Shown: piece by piece, positions 42,929 to 52,443 of the stretch
Layout of the letters: each line of letters opens with the position of its first letter
Position numbering within the stretch: the stretch's first letter is position 1
Assembly: GCA_023401595.1 (NCBI GenBank)
Contig: JAEXDQ010000040.1
Coordinates: 1-64,000 of the forward strand
Source: Spirochaetota bacterium
GTDB taxonomy: Bacteria; Spirochaetota; Spirochaetia; Sphaerochaetales; Sphaerochaetaceae
Reading direction: 5' to 3'
Length of the DNA stretch: 64,000 bases
Program-made: the position numbers and the translations under genes
Notes under the pieces: generated by a model
The model's input: the letters and a program-made list of their open reading frames with translations, nothing else
Told to the model about the DNA's origin: nothing
The model's database searches: none

Positions 42929-45907
42929 ATGGGAAAATTTTTGAAAGCCGCACTGTTGTTTGCGATTCTAGCGTTTTGTACTACCTGCGCGACGTTCCCG
43001 GCCAATACGACGGACGCATTGCCGAAGGCGGGCGATACAATCCACGGCTTCTCAGTGAGCGAAGTCGGCCGTATCGACAGCCTGGGCGCCGATGTGGTGG
43101 AACTCTCCCACGTCAGGACAGGGGCCAGGGTCATCTTCGTCCTGAACGACGACACCAACCTTGGTTTCTCAACCTGTTTTCATACAGAGCCTGCCAATGA
43201 TACCGGCATGCTGCACATTCTCGAACATGCAGTATGCGCCGCAAGCAGGAAATATCCAGGGCGCGATGTATTCTTTGATGCGATCGCCCAAGCATATCTG
43301 ACGGACCTCAACGCATGGACGGCATTGTCAGCTACAAATTACTACGCCACCAGCATGGATGAAAACCAATTGGAAACATTGGCCGATTTCTATCTGGACT
43401 GCGCCTTTGACAGTGCGATGCTGACAGAACCCAACTATTTCTACCGGGAGGGTTGGCGTTATGAATTGCCGACCCTTGAGGACGACCTGACAATCAACGG
43501 CATTGTGTACAACGAGATGCAAGGCAACTACGGCAATATTTACAATGCTGCGAGCGTGAACCTCAATCGCGCGCTCTTCCCCGATACCTATCAGTCCCGC
43601 GATTCAGGCGGAACACCCGCCGACATTCCAAACCTGAGCTACGACGAACTCATAGCCTTCTACAAGTCCTGCTACAGCCCCGCGAACTCCGTCACGATGT
43701 TCTATGGCGACGTGGACATGAATCGTTTCCTCGCTTTCTTGGATGATGAATATTTTTCAGTCGTAGCTCCGGGAGACAAGGCGGTCATCAGCGTGGCGCA
43801 ACCGGCGTTCGATGCCTCCGTTCATGTGACGAACCAATTCCCAGTGGCCGTCGGGTCGGAGGATACTGGCTCCGTGATTTATTATTCCGCCGTGCTGTCC
43901 GAGGAGGATTCTGCCGATTACACCAATTATGCGATATGCTCTATCGTCACGGATTTGCTTTCCGACAATTCCTCCCCGCTGATGCAGGCGCTCAACGCTT
44001 CTTCGATCGGCTCCAGTTACGGCGCGTATGTCACCAACGTCGGCACGCAGCTGACGCTCAACTTCTACGCTGCCGATGCAGATGCGAGCAGGGACGTAGA
44101 GTTCCGGGAAATCGTATTGGAAAAGCTCACGGAGATGGCAAAAGACGGTTTCAATGAAGAAATGATGCGTTCACTGTTCGCCCGCGCGGAGCTGTCGTTG
44201 CGTCTGGAACGAAACAGCGGTTCGGTGGCCACTTCCCTTTTCTCCTACCTCATATGGATTCAGGAAATGGGAAACAACGCGCCGCTGAACGCCGCGAAGT
44301 GGTATCAGAAGGCCGATGCGCTCTGTACGCCGGGTTATGCGGAGGAAAGAATACTCGACTGGGTGGTGAACAATCCCCATGCGGCGCTGGTGTCCACCGT
44401 CCCCGCCCCCGGCCTGCTGGAAGAAAACAAGCAGGCGTTGAAAAATCAGCTGGCACAACGGAAGGCGGCGATGACGGACACACAAAAACAAGCTCTCGTA
44501 GATGAAACCGCCGCATTCAACGAGTGGGTGAAAAAAGATACGCCCCAAAATACGCTTCAGAAAATTTCCGTGGTCAATCCTTCCACAGTACAAGCCAACT
44601 GGGCGTCACGGGAGATCAGTGTCGGAACCGAAGGGGACGTGACTGTGTTCAGCACCCCGGCCTCAATGGACATGATCGCTGTCAGTCTCTATTTTGACGT
44701 AGGGCATCTGACGGACAGTGAGTTGTGCCGGCTCAAGATGCTCTCCTCCATAGTCAGCGCTTCGACCTCGAACCATACTCAGGAAGAAATCACCATGAGC
44801 ATGGCGCGCCTGACAGATTCGCTTTCCGCAGAGCTGACGGTACAACAGCTTGAGAACGGTTATCGTCCTGTATATATCATTTCCTGGTATGCGCCCGATG
44901 AAAGCGTAGAACAGAGCGTGAATCTGGCCTTCGAGCTATTGTTGGACACCGATTTGGCCGTCAACGCCGATCTGCTGGCGCAGTCCATCGATTCAGCAAT
45001 CAGCGCTTATCGCAATCCAGAAACGGTCAACACCTTTGCCAGATATCTGGCGGCAGCGTCGATGGACGGCCGGTCCGCCCTGTTCAACAAGCTCAACGGT
45101 ATGCCGTATCTGGCCGAGCTGACCACAGCCAAGACGGAATATGCCGCGGCTCCAGACGCCTTCATCGAGAACCTCGCGCAGCTTCGCGCCAAAGCATTTC
45201 AACGTTCAGGCGTCCATGTGATGCTTGTAGGCGACGAGGACTCCTTGGCTCGTGCGGCGATTCTCCAAAAACTGGACACACTGCCCGAAACCTGCGCAAA
45301 AACGCTTGTGCGCGACGATATCTCCACTATCAAGAACACCGCCATCGTGGGCAGTACGCAGGCAAGCTATCTGATGCGCGGTATCGTATTGGGGAATCCC
45401 GCCCAAGATGTCACTGGCGACAAATTGGTACTCAATCAGCTTCTTCGCGGCGAATATCTGTTACCCATCCTTCGCTTCCAGATGGGAGCCTACAGTACGG
45501 GGCTTTCTCTTTCCCTGAACGGCTATTGGATGGCGCAGTATTATCGCGGAGGTTCGGTGTTCGAAGCGGACAAGGTGATTCAAGCCATGCCCGAATTCAT
45601 CGAGAATCTCGATATCTCCCAGGAAGAACTCGACGCATATAAACTACCGGTGATTTCCAGCCTGCTGACGCCGAGTGGCGAGCTAAACGATGCAATGAGC
45701 GAGATTATCGGCGGTCAATACGGTTTCACGAGAGAAAAACGTTTGGCTCTGGTGGAAGAAATCAGAGGGGTGACGGTACAGGACATCAAGGCGCTGGTCC
45801 CCGCGCTGAGGGACATGCTGAATCAAAGCGGCCTGGTGGTCATTACCTCGGCAAGCGAGTTGGCAGGACATGAGGACATGTTCGACGCAATAGTGCAAAT
45901 GCCGTAG
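42929..45907 (+). CDS. Exported M16C-family zinc metallopeptidase (presequence-protease-like)
   Basis: 992 residues, matching the single-chain M16C/PreP size. An N-terminal hydrophobic signal (about 4-20) contains LAFC and CTTC; lipidation is possible but neither is an ideal lipobox. The inverted zinc motif HILEH gives His96, Glu99 and His100, and the third ligand is Glu196 in IVYNEMQGN, 96 residues later exactly as in PreP. The second half lacks the motif but has the usual M16 fold cues (QSGLVVITSASEL near the end). Such clamshell peptidases degrade unstructured peptides of up to about 70 residues, here in the periplasm or at the surface. AAGGAG ribosome site. Confidence 0.88.
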   Translation: MGKFLKAALLFAILAFCTTCATFPANTTDALPKAGDTIHGFSVSEVGRIDSLGADVVELSHVRTGARVIFVLNDDTNLGFSTCFHTEPANDTGMLHILEHAVCAASRKYPGRDVFFDAIAQAYLTDLNAWTALSATNYYATSMDENQLETLADFYLDCAFDSAMLTEPNYFYREGWRYELPTLEDDLTINGIVYNEMQGNYGNIYNAASVNLNRALFPDTYQSRDSGGTPADIPNLSYDELIAFYKSCYSPANSVTMFYGDVDMNRFLAFLDDEYFSVVAPGDKAVISVAQPAFDASVHVTNQFPVAVGSEDTGSVIYYSAVLSEEDSADYTNYAICSIVTDLLSDNSSPLMQALNASSIGSSYGAYVTNVGTQLTLNFYAADADASRDVEFREIVLEKLTEMAKDGFNEEMMRSLFARAELSLRLERNSGSVATSLFSYLIWIQEMGNNAPLNAAKWYQKADALCTPGYAEERILDWVVNNPHAALVSTVPAPGLLEENKQALKNQLAQRKAAMTDTQKQALVDETAAFNEWVKKDTPQNTLQKISVVNPSTVQANWASREISVGTEGDVTVFSTPASMDMIAVSLYFDVGHLTDSELCRLKMLSSIVSASTSNHTQEEITMSMARLTDSLSAELTVQQLENGYRPVYIISWYAPDESVEQSVNLAFELLLDTDLAVNADLLAQSIDSAISAYRNPETVNTFARYLAAASMDGRSALFNKLNGMPYLAELTTAKTEYAAAPDAFIENLAQLRAKAFQRSGVHVMLVGDEDSLARAAILQKLDTLPETCAKTLVRDDISTIKNTAIVGSTQASYLMRGIVLGNPAQDVTGDKLVLNQLLRGEYLLPILRFQMGAYSTGLSLSLNGYWMAQYYRGGSVFEADKVIQAMPEFIENLDISQEELDAYKLPVISSLLTPSGELNDAMSEIIGGQYGFTREKRLALVEEIRGVTVQDIKALVPALRDMLNQSGLVVITSASELAGHEDMFDAIVQMP

Positions 45908-45942
45908 GCCAGTCTATCACTACACATGACATGCTCGATCAG

Positions 45943-45990
45943 GGCCGTCGTCCCTGCAGCCCAAGCGGCTTGGTACGGCGGCCTTCTTTT
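45943..45990 (+). terminator. Intrinsic terminator of the M16C peptidase gene
   Basis: GGCCGTCGT (45943-45951) pairs with ACGGCGGCC (45975-45983) using one G-U pair. The loop holds a nested CCAAGCGGCTTGG stem, and TTCTTTTGTTTTG follows. 35 bp after the stop. Confidence 0.75.
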
Positions 45991-46154
45991 GTTTTGCTCA
46001 CGCCCCTCCTCCACACCACTGATTGCGACCATGCGGCAATCTCCTTGTTTTTCTCCAAAAATCTGTCTTGGAATCAAGAAAGAATGCCGAGCCTATAGAT
46101 CCGAATTTATTTCAGCCGGTATTATGCGTCACGTGCAGAGATACATGTCGAGCT

Positions 46155-47249
46155 CTATACTATCAACCCCAAGCCGGGGGAACAGACGCAGTAGCGGTCA
46201 TCTAGCAGGAGTTCATCGAACGAACCGGCCGGAGCATGGGTCAGCAGAACCTTGCCGAACCGGTTTCGGGACACCAGTTCTTCGATATCGCGCATGTTCT
46301 GATGGACTGGATACCGGCAGAAGATCGCCTGCCCGTCCATCAGCAGCCTTTGAGCCGGACTCCCATCCTCGCAAGTCCCGCTCAACAGGACGACGGACTT
46401 CTCCGCCAGACCTCGCGGCAGGGGCGAAAGCCCTTGGCGGAGCTGGGGATCGGCGAGGAACACGAAACCGTTGGGGCGGGCTTCGGACAACGGGTGAAAG
46501 GAATCGCTTCGGAACGCGGTCAGCTGACGAACCTGGGAGAGAAGAGTCGCGTCGAGATATATCGGTAACTGGGGAAAACGCTGTCGGAGGAGCAACATCA
46601 GCTCAAGACCGCGGCCATGCCGCGGGACCGGGAATATGACGGAAGTGCCGTTGCCGACATAGGAACCGACGATGCCCAGCAATAGACGCACATGCTCCGC
46701 GAACAGTCGGGAATCATCGCCATAGGCACAATCGAGAATCGCCAGTTCAGCCTGAAGCGACCGGATAGGAGTACAGGCGTACAATGGCGAATGTTCCGTA
46801 TAGTCGCCGCTGAACAAAACAACGGGGCCGCACATGTCCACTTGATACCAGACTGCTCCGAAACAATGCCCGCTCCACCCCCAACGCATCCGTAGACCGT
46901 CTCCTAGCTCCTGCCACATCATGGCAGGGCCGGCGATATCGATGATCCGGCATCGTTCAGGGACGTCCTTCAGCTGACCGAAGGTCATGTTGCTCATCGC
47001 ATACGTCCCACGGAATCCCAGGGACTCCAGAAAATCGATCGCTCCGGAATGATCGGCGTGGGAATGGGAAAGAAACATCCATTTCACGTCTCGCACCATC
47101 TGAGAATCCAGCAACGGGTATTGTACGCCGGAGCCCTCCATAAGGACGCCGCAGTCAAACAGGATCGCACAATTCCCGCTTCGCAACAGGAAGCAGTTGC
47201 GGCCATGTTCTTCGCAGCCGCCCGCGACATACAGTTTCAGATCTTTCAT
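46155..47249 (-). CDS. Metallo-beta-lactamase-fold hydrolase (beta-CASP-like) in an ABC operon
   Basis: 364 residues. MBL core: N-terminal YVAGGCEEHGRNCFLLRSGN with ILFDCG, motif II MFLSHSHADHSGAIDFLE (HxHxDH), motif III-like WGWSGHCFGAVWYQ, motif IV VLFSGDYTEHSPLY. The C-terminal part has HQNMRDIEELV and KVLLTHAPAGSFDEL, with the His pattern of beta-CASP proteins that act on nucleic acids. An inserted region (about 195-290) would be the CASP cap. It is shorter than RNase J or CPSF-type enzymes. The gene starts five bases after the ABC permease stop, so it belongs to that operon; what it does there is unknown. Confidence 0.75.
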   Translation of the reverse strand: MKDLKLYVAGGCEEHGRNCFLLRSGNCAILFDCGVLMEGSGVQYPLLDSQMVRDVKWMFLSHSHADHSGAIDFLESLGFRGTYAMSNMTFGQLKDVPERCRIIDIAGPAMMWQELGDGLRMRWGWSGHCFGAVWYQVDMCGPVVLFSGDYTEHSPLYACTPIRSLQAELAILDCAYGDDSRLFAEHVRLLLGIVGSYVGNGTSVIFPVPRHGRGLELMLLLRQRFPQLPIYLDATLLSQVRQLTAFRSDSFHPLSEARPNGFVFLADPQLRQGLSPLPRGLAEKSVVLLSGTCEDGSPAQRLLMDGQAIFCRYPVHQNMRDIEELVSRNRFGKVLLTHAPAGSFDELLLDDRYCVCSPGLGLIV

Positions 47250-47253
47250 ATGG

Positions 47254-49116
47254 CTATCCCCTCATATCGGCCGTTCCGGTTTCAATAGATGTCCCGCCTC
47301 CAGCCGGCTTCCCTGCCCCGACCAGCCTCCTAGCCTTGTCCGGCGCACTGGCGTCAGCCGGCGTTCCAGCTTTGGACCGTAGGCCGATCCGCTCCGACGC
47401 CCCGGGCTCTGAACGATTTTCGGTCGCCGTATTCTCTGCGCCCCTTCCCCTTGCTCGGGACACGGGCTTTGTCTTGGACCGTTCCGTGAAACGGTTCATG
47501 ACCAATAGCACGAAAGTCGTGAACAGAACGCAGAGCATAGCCATGCACATACCTACGGAAACGCTCCCCTGCTCGAACTCCCGCAGGATGAACGTAGAGA
47601 CCGTCAGGACTCCCGGCGGAGCGATCAACGAGGAGGCGATCAATTCCCTGAACGAAATGATGAACGTCATGATCCAGCCGGTGAGTATGCCGTTGAATAC
47701 CAACGGAAGCGTCACTTTGCGGAATATGTAGAAAGGCGAAGCGCCGAAAACACGCCCCGCCTGCATCAGGCCGTCATTAATCTGAGAAATACTTGATGTG
47801 ACATATTGTACCGTAAATGGAATAAACATTACTACATATGTAAGTATCATCATCCCTAACGTATTATACAGCGGGACAATACGGTATATTCCATTCCAAA
47901 ACAGCATCAGCCCTATGACAAGGACAATGTTGGGGACCATCTCAGGCAACAGGCTGACGGACTCCAGGACTTTTCCGAAACGGTTGCGGGACTTGTGGGC
48001 GACAATGGCGAAAGCGGTGCCCAACATCGCCGCTATGGTCGCCGAGGAACACGCCAGCGTCAGACTGGTCCACAAGGCGTTCCTCCCTTTCGGATTCTCT
48101 GTGAACAATGACACGTAGTTGGCGAACGTAAAGTTGCCTGCCCGCAGGCCATAACCGCGTAGCTTGATCAAGGAGGTGATCGCGACGGAGAAATACGGTA
48201 CGCCGATGGAAAACAACAGGACGACAAGGATATATCCCCAGGCGAGGCAGCGGCCGACGGGAGAAAGGCGCCGGACAGCCAGACGGCTGCCTTTGCCGCT
48301 GACCACATTGTAGGAAGCCTTGTCCGTCGCCCTGTTCTGCAAGTACCACATGATCAGACAGACGGAGACCAGCACAGAGGAAAGGGCGGCAGCCTTCCCG
48401 AAGTCGACCGGAGCCGTCGTAGCGCTTACATGGATCTGCGTCGTGAACACCTCGTAGCCAATCCGTTTGCCCAATGTGGCGGGGGTGCCATATTCCGACA
48501 AGGTCTTTACGAAAACCAACAATGCGCCAATGACATAGTTTCCCGACAGCAACGGCACAAATATCCTGCGCATCCGATAGAGGAAGCCGCCGCCGAATAC
48601 CGCGCCAGCCTCTTCAAGATTGGAGTTGATGTTCAGCATCGCATTCTTCAGGATATTGTACATGAACGGGAATATGTTGAGAGCCATGACGAAGACGATC
48701 CCGCCGAAAGAAAAGAAGGCTGGAGTCAGGAAACTCGCGAAGGGGAGCGTCTGCTGAAGCAGCCCCCGTTGCTGCATGAACAGGATCCATCCCATGGAAC
48801 AGATATAGGGAGGCGTCATGAACGGTATCAGCAACACGACGTCGAGCCAACGATGTCTGGACAAATCGGTACGGGAGAGCAGATAAGCCAACGGAAAAGC
48901 TATGGAAGTTGAGACTATGACGACCCACAGCCCCAGCCATAGCGAATTACCTATCGTGCGTAGGTTCTCGGCCCTGAAGATCGTCAGAAACGCAGAAGAG
49001 AGATCAAAGCGGCCATCGACCATGACCGCTCTGAAGAAAACCATAGCTACAGGACATAGCACCAACAGCGCCAACAGGATTCCTGTCAGTACCAATGCCG
49101 CATTCTTGTTTTTCAT
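47254..49116 (-). CDS. ABC importer permease, two fused domains (iron-type, system 2), with hydrophilic tail
   Basis: About 620 residues from ATG 49116. Twelve membrane segments as two FbpB-like halves; the EAA-type loops are LEEAGAVFGGGFLYRMRRIF and LMQAGRVFGASPFYIFRKVT, each followed by a Pro-Leu turn. The last about 78 residues are Arg/Ala/Gly/Thr-rich and hydrophilic (SRARGRGAENTATENRSEPG and onward) and should be cytoplasmic; such a tail is not usual for this family. The frame open further upstream to 49287 is read through the binding-protein gene in another phase and is rejected. The gene is 17 bp after the binding-protein gene. Confidence 0.87.
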   Translation of the reverse strand: MKNKNAALVLTGILLALLVLCPVAMVFFRAVMVDGRFDLSSAFLTIFRAENLRTIGNSLWLGLWVVIVSTSIAFPLAYLLSRTDLSRHRWLDVVLLIPFMTPPYICSMGWILFMQQRGLLQQTLPFASFLTPAFFSFGGIVFVMALNIFPFMYNILKNAMLNINSNLEEAGAVFGGGFLYRMRRIFVPLLSGNYVIGALLVFVKTLSEYGTPATLGKRIGYEVFTTQIHVSATTAPVDFGKAAALSSVLVSVCLIMWYLQNRATDKASYNVVSGKGSRLAVRRLSPVGRCLAWGYILVVLLFSIGVPYFSVAITSLIKLRGYGLRAGNFTFANYVSLFTENPKGRNALWTSLTLACSSATIAAMLGTAFAIVAHKSRNRFGKVLESVSLLPEMVPNIVLVIGLMLFWNGIYRIVPLYNTLGMMILTYVVMFIPFTVQYVTSSISQINDGLMQAGRVFGASPFYIFRKVTLPLVFNGILTGWIMTFIISFRELIASSLIAPPGVLTVSTFILREFEQGSVSVGMCMAMLCVLFTTFVLLVMNRFTERSKTKPVSRARGRGAENTATENRSEPGASERIGLRSKAGTPADASAPDKARRLVGAGKPAGGGTSIETGTADMRG

Positions 49117-49133
49117 ACGTCGGAACTGTTCCG

Positions 49134-50159
49134 CTATCTCGTGAACAGCTTCGAGAAACGGTCCATGACCGCCGCGGAATTCTCCATCATCCAACCCCAG
49201 TCTGAATCGACCTGCGGAATATCCTGGACATTGGTCCGTTTCGTCGTCACGATATCGGTACGGCCAGGAAGCAAATAGGCGTCGCACACCAGTTGTTGAG
49301 CTTCGTCGGAAAGCAGGTAGTCGATGAACGCTTTCGCATTGTCGACATTCCTGCTCGTCTTGAGAATCATCGCCGGACGGGGATTGATGACCGTGCCGCT
49401 CGCAGGATAGTAGATGTCCAGAGGCTCCCCCTTGGCTTTGGAGGAATAGGCGTTATAGTCTACGCCCGCCACAAGAATCGCTTTCTCTCCGGTGGTCACA
49501 GCCTCCAACGCAGCCTTGTTCGCACCGGGAACAGTCATTCCGTTCCCAGCGAACCCTGACAGGACATCCCAGCCGGACTCACCATAGGCGTCGATGAAAC
49601 CAGTAATGAAATCTTTGCAGGAACCGGACAACAGGGGGTCGGGGATGCAGGTCATGTCCTTGTATCGGGAATCGGAAAGTTCATTCCAGTCCGCCGACAG
49701 GGACGGTACCTGGGTCGTGTTGTAGATGACGCCGACGGCGGAAGCGCTCGTTCCGAACAGCTTGCGCTCGGAATCGACCCAGCCGGGATTCATCTTGTCG
49801 AGATTCGACGGCTCGTAGCTCATGGCGAGGTCCCTCATGGACATGCCGTCGGGCCAGGAGGCGACGATCACCACATCGGCCACGGGGTTCGCCTGTTCCG
49901 CTTCGAGTCTGGCGCTGATCTGGCCGGTCGTCCCTTGGAACATTTCGACCTTCACGCCGGTCTTCGTTTCAAAACCCGCGGCGAGCTTGTCGGCGAGACC
50001 AGCGGGACTCGGACAATACACTACGACCTTGCCGGTCAATGCGGAGGCTGCCGACGAAACGGAGAAAGCCGACTCAGCGGTTCCTCCCGCGAACAGCATG
50101 CCGGCGCAGAAACACAACGCAAAGCAAACCGCCAAACGCCCAACAGTTTTCTGATTCAT
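49134..50159 (-). CDS. Periplasmic substrate-binding protein (iron-type, system 2)
   Basis: 341 residues with a signal peptide (about 1-25, cleavage near LFA-GG). FbpA/family-1 binding fold: GKVVVYCPSPAGLADKLAAG, ETKTGVKVEMFQGTTGQISA, RLEAEQANPVADVVIVASWP, and VTTGEKAILVAGVDYNAYSS at the hinge. The first motif, with Tyr and Pro-Ser, is near that of ferric-iron and thiosulfate/anion binding proteins, so iron is likely but unproven. Its ATG overlaps the ATPase stop as ATGA, so the two are translationally coupled. Confidence 0.87.
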   Translation of the reverse strand: MNQKTVGRLAVCFALCFCAGMLFAGGTAESAFSVSSAASALTGKVVVYCPSPAGLADKLAAGFETKTGVKVEMFQGTTGQISARLEAEQANPVADVVIVASWPDGMSMRDLAMSYEPSNLDKMNPGWVDSERKLFGTSASAVGVIYNTTQVPSLSADWNELSDSRYKDMTCIPDPLLSGSCKDFITGFIDAYGESGWDVLSGFAGNGMTVPGANKAALEAVTTGEKAILVAGVDYNAYSSKAKGEPLDIYYPASGTVINPRPAMILKTSRNVDNAKAFIDYLLSDEAQQLVCDAYLLPGRTDIVTTKRTNVQDIPQVDSDWGWMMENSAAVMDRFSKLFTR

Positions 50160-51139
50160 GCGATTTTCTCCTGAGGATTCCGTTTCGGGAATCCAACGAT
50201 GTCCCGGATACGGATATAGATTGGTATTTTTTCACCAACAACATGCCGTTGCGGTGTCGATACAGTCCAATGCAATTGCCCGTTGGAAAGCTGAAGAATG
50301 TAGGCGTCGCCTGCGAATTGAACGCCACGGACGTCCATCACCAGTTCTTCCGATTCTGGGACGGGAAGAAGCGAGAGATGTTCAGGCCGAACCATCCGTC
50401 TATCATCCAACCAGTTGGAATGACCGATGAAACGGGCGACGAACGGATCGGCGGGATGTCGGTAGACGCTTTCAGGATCCCCTTGCTGAAGCACGGAGCC
50501 CTTGTTCATGACCACGATGACATCCGACATGCTCATCGCCTCCATCTGGTCGTGCGTCACGAACACGGAGGTAATATGCCGGCTGGCGACAAGCTCCCGA
50601 AGCTCGGCACGCATTTCATCCCGCAGCAAAGCGTCAAGAGCGCTCAGCGGTTCATCGAACAAGATACAGGAGGGTTCTACAGCGATAGCACGTGCGAAGG
50701 CGACCCGTTGCTGCTGTCCGCCGGAAAGCTGATGCGGATATCTCTCCGCGAAATCAGCGAGACGGACGGCACGCAGGGCCTCCATGACACGCTCTGCCAG
50801 GCCATTGGTCCGTTTGGTGGCCCGCAGTCCAAATGCTACGTTCTCAAAGACGGTCATGTGCGGCCAAAGGGAAAAGTCCTGAAAGACAAAGCCCAGACCG
50901 CGTTGTTCCGGAGGGACATCGATGTTCCGTTCCGAAGAGTATACACAGACATCATCGAACCAGACCTCGCCGTCGTCTGGTTCCTCCAGCCCGGCGAGAA
51001 TTCTGAGCAGGGTGGTCTTACCACATCCGGAGACGCCCAGCAAGGTAGTCAGCTTCCGGGATTCGATGCACAACGAAATGTTCCGCAGTACCATGTTCCC
51101 ATGAAAACTTTTTGTAATGCCCTTCAGTCGAATATCCAT
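50156..51139 (-). CDS. ABC importer ATP-binding subunit (iron-type, system 2)
   Basis: About 327 residues. Walker A LLGVSGCGKTTLLRILAG (a Val in place of the usual Pro), Q-loop VFQDFSLWPHMTVFENVAFG, signature LSGGQQQRVAFARAI, Walker B CILFDEPLSALDALLRDE, switch FVTHDQMEA. The C-terminal TOBE region is short. ATG 51139 follows AGGTGG; the open frame to 51382 upstream runs through the divergent promoter. First gene of the operon ATPase-SBP-permease-MBL. Confidence 0.9.
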   Translation of the reverse strand: MDIRLKGITKSFHGNMVLRNISLCIESRKLTTLLGVSGCGKTTLLRILAGLEEPDDGEVWFDDVCVYSSERNIDVPPEQRGLGFVFQDFSLWPHMTVFENVAFGLRATKRTNGLAERVMEALRAVRLADFAERYPHQLSGGQQQRVAFARAIAVEPSCILFDEPLSALDALLRDEMRAELRELVASRHITSVFVTHDQMEAMSMSDVIVVMNKGSVLQQGDPESVYRHPADPFVARFIGHSNWLDDRRMVRPEHLSLLPVPESEELVMDVRGVQFAGDAYILQLSNGQLHWTVSTPQRHVVGEKIPIYIRIRDIVGFPKRNPQEKIA

Positions 51140-51223
51140 GTCCACCTGATCAAATGTACGTTTCTGCGATAATTGATACTCTGAAAAGATGAAAAAAGTA
51201 TGAATGGATGATGAGAATACAAT

Positions 51224-51247
51224 GAATCGTCCTACGAATCGTCCTAC
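51224..51247. repeat. 12-bp direct repeat GAATCGTCCTAC x2
   Basis: Two exact adjacent copies in the 229-bp divergent region between the ABC system 2 operon and the flavoprotein gene. Near-regular spacing suggests a regulator site or simple slippage. Confidence 0.6.
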
Positions 51248-51368
51248 CGAACGAAATTTTTCGTGAACGCTAGGAACCTTGTTGACAAATCGGCGAACAG
51301 AAAGCACAGTGGGCGAAAGAGGACGATGGCGTATCCAGCGTCCCAATCCCTTTCTGAAGGACCAGTCC

Positions 51369-52439
51369 ATGCATGATGTCATTGTTCTAGGAGCCGGCCC
51401 AACCGGGTGTACAGCGGCCCGCGAGTTGGTAAGTAATGGTTACAAAGTACTTCTTGTGGAGCGCAACTCGTTACCGAGAAACAAATCCTGCTCCGGGATA
51501 CTGATCAAAAGGACGATGGATCTGGTACAACGTTTCTTTGGAGAACAGGTGCCTGACCATACTTGTTGCGCACCATACGACAATCGGGGGATGGTACTGT
51601 TCACCGATGCGGGCGAGGAACTGAGGTTCGAACAACCGGGAAGGAACATCTGGCGAAGTTCCTTCGACCATTGGCTGGCTCAGAAAGCGGCGGAGAGGGG
51701 CGCGCAGCTACGGACGGAAACCGCAGCGACCGGCTATGAAGAAAAGCCCGGGGAAATCAGAGTCCGTCTCAAGACGGCGGGCACGGAGTCAGTGGAATAT
51801 ACGGAAACGGCGAGAATGGTCATCGTCTGTACAGGAGCGGGAAGCGGACTCGGACTGACGGGACGGCAAGCCGCGGCCCCGGTATTCACCTATCAGACCT
51901 TCTGCAGGGGGACGGTCGAGTTGGATCCACATTATTTCTATGCCTTCCTGCAACCCAGATTCTCCCATTACGACGCATGGTTTAACGTCAAGGACGACTA
52001 CCTGATCTTCGGCGTGGCCTCCCCGGATGCAAAGACGTTGCGCGGCTACCATGAGGAATTCCTTCGGCATATGGAGACGGCCTATCGGGCTCAAGCAACG
52101 CCGCACCATGCGGAACAGTGGCTCATGCCCCAGATAGTTCCGGGATGTCCTCTCATACTGGGTCGAAACAGGATACTTGTCGCAGGCGAGGCGGCGGGCT
52201 TTCTCAATCCCATGGGTGAGGGAATTTCCGATGGTATAGAAAGCGGATATCATGCGGCCCGCGCTATTATCGAAGCAGATTCAGAGCATCATTCTTGCGA
52301 ACAGGCTTGTGAATCAATTCAAGCCCGGTATCGACAGAAGATAGAAGGATTGCACAAATACATGCGGCGTCAATGGAATTTCATCGGTCATACGGCAGGT
52401 ACGTTCAACCACATGAAGGATCGGGACTTACTCCTGTAG
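51369..52439 (+). CDS. FAD-dependent oxidoreductase, geranylgeranyl-reductase family
   Basis: About 356 residues. N-terminal dinucleotide fold DVIVLGAGPTGCTAARELVS with a matching ERNSLPRNKSCSG segment (the R-x-K-x-C-G/S-G signature of geranylgeranyl reductases), the central YDAWFNVKDDYLIFGVASPD in place of YxWxFPKxDxxNVG, and the GD-like motif ILVAGEAAGFLNPMGEGISD with the Pro/Gly of the FAD ribityl site. Family members reduce isoprenoid double bonds on archaeal lipids, chlorophyll precursors or quinones. In bacteria with no such lipids the substrate is open. ATG 51369 follows AAGGA. Convergent with the TIGR04076 gene five bases away. Confidence 0.8.
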   Translation: MHDVIVLGAGPTGCTAARELVSNGYKVLLVERNSLPRNKSCSGILIKRTMDLVQRFFGEQVPDHTCCAPYDNRGMVLFTDAGEELRFEQPGRNIWRSSFDHWLAQKAAERGAQLRTETAATGYEEKPGEIRVRLKTAGTESVEYTETARMVIVCTGAGSGLGLTGRQAAAPVFTYQTFCRGTVELDPHYFYAFLQPRFSHYDAWFNVKDDYLIFGVASPDAKTLRGYHEEFLRHMETAYRAQATPHHAEQWLMPQIVPGCPLILGRNRILVAGEAAGFLNPMGEGISDGIESGYHAARAIIEADSEHHSCEQACESIQARYRQKIEGLHKYMRRQWNFIGHTAGTFNHMKDRDLLL

Positions 52440-52443
52440 TCTG

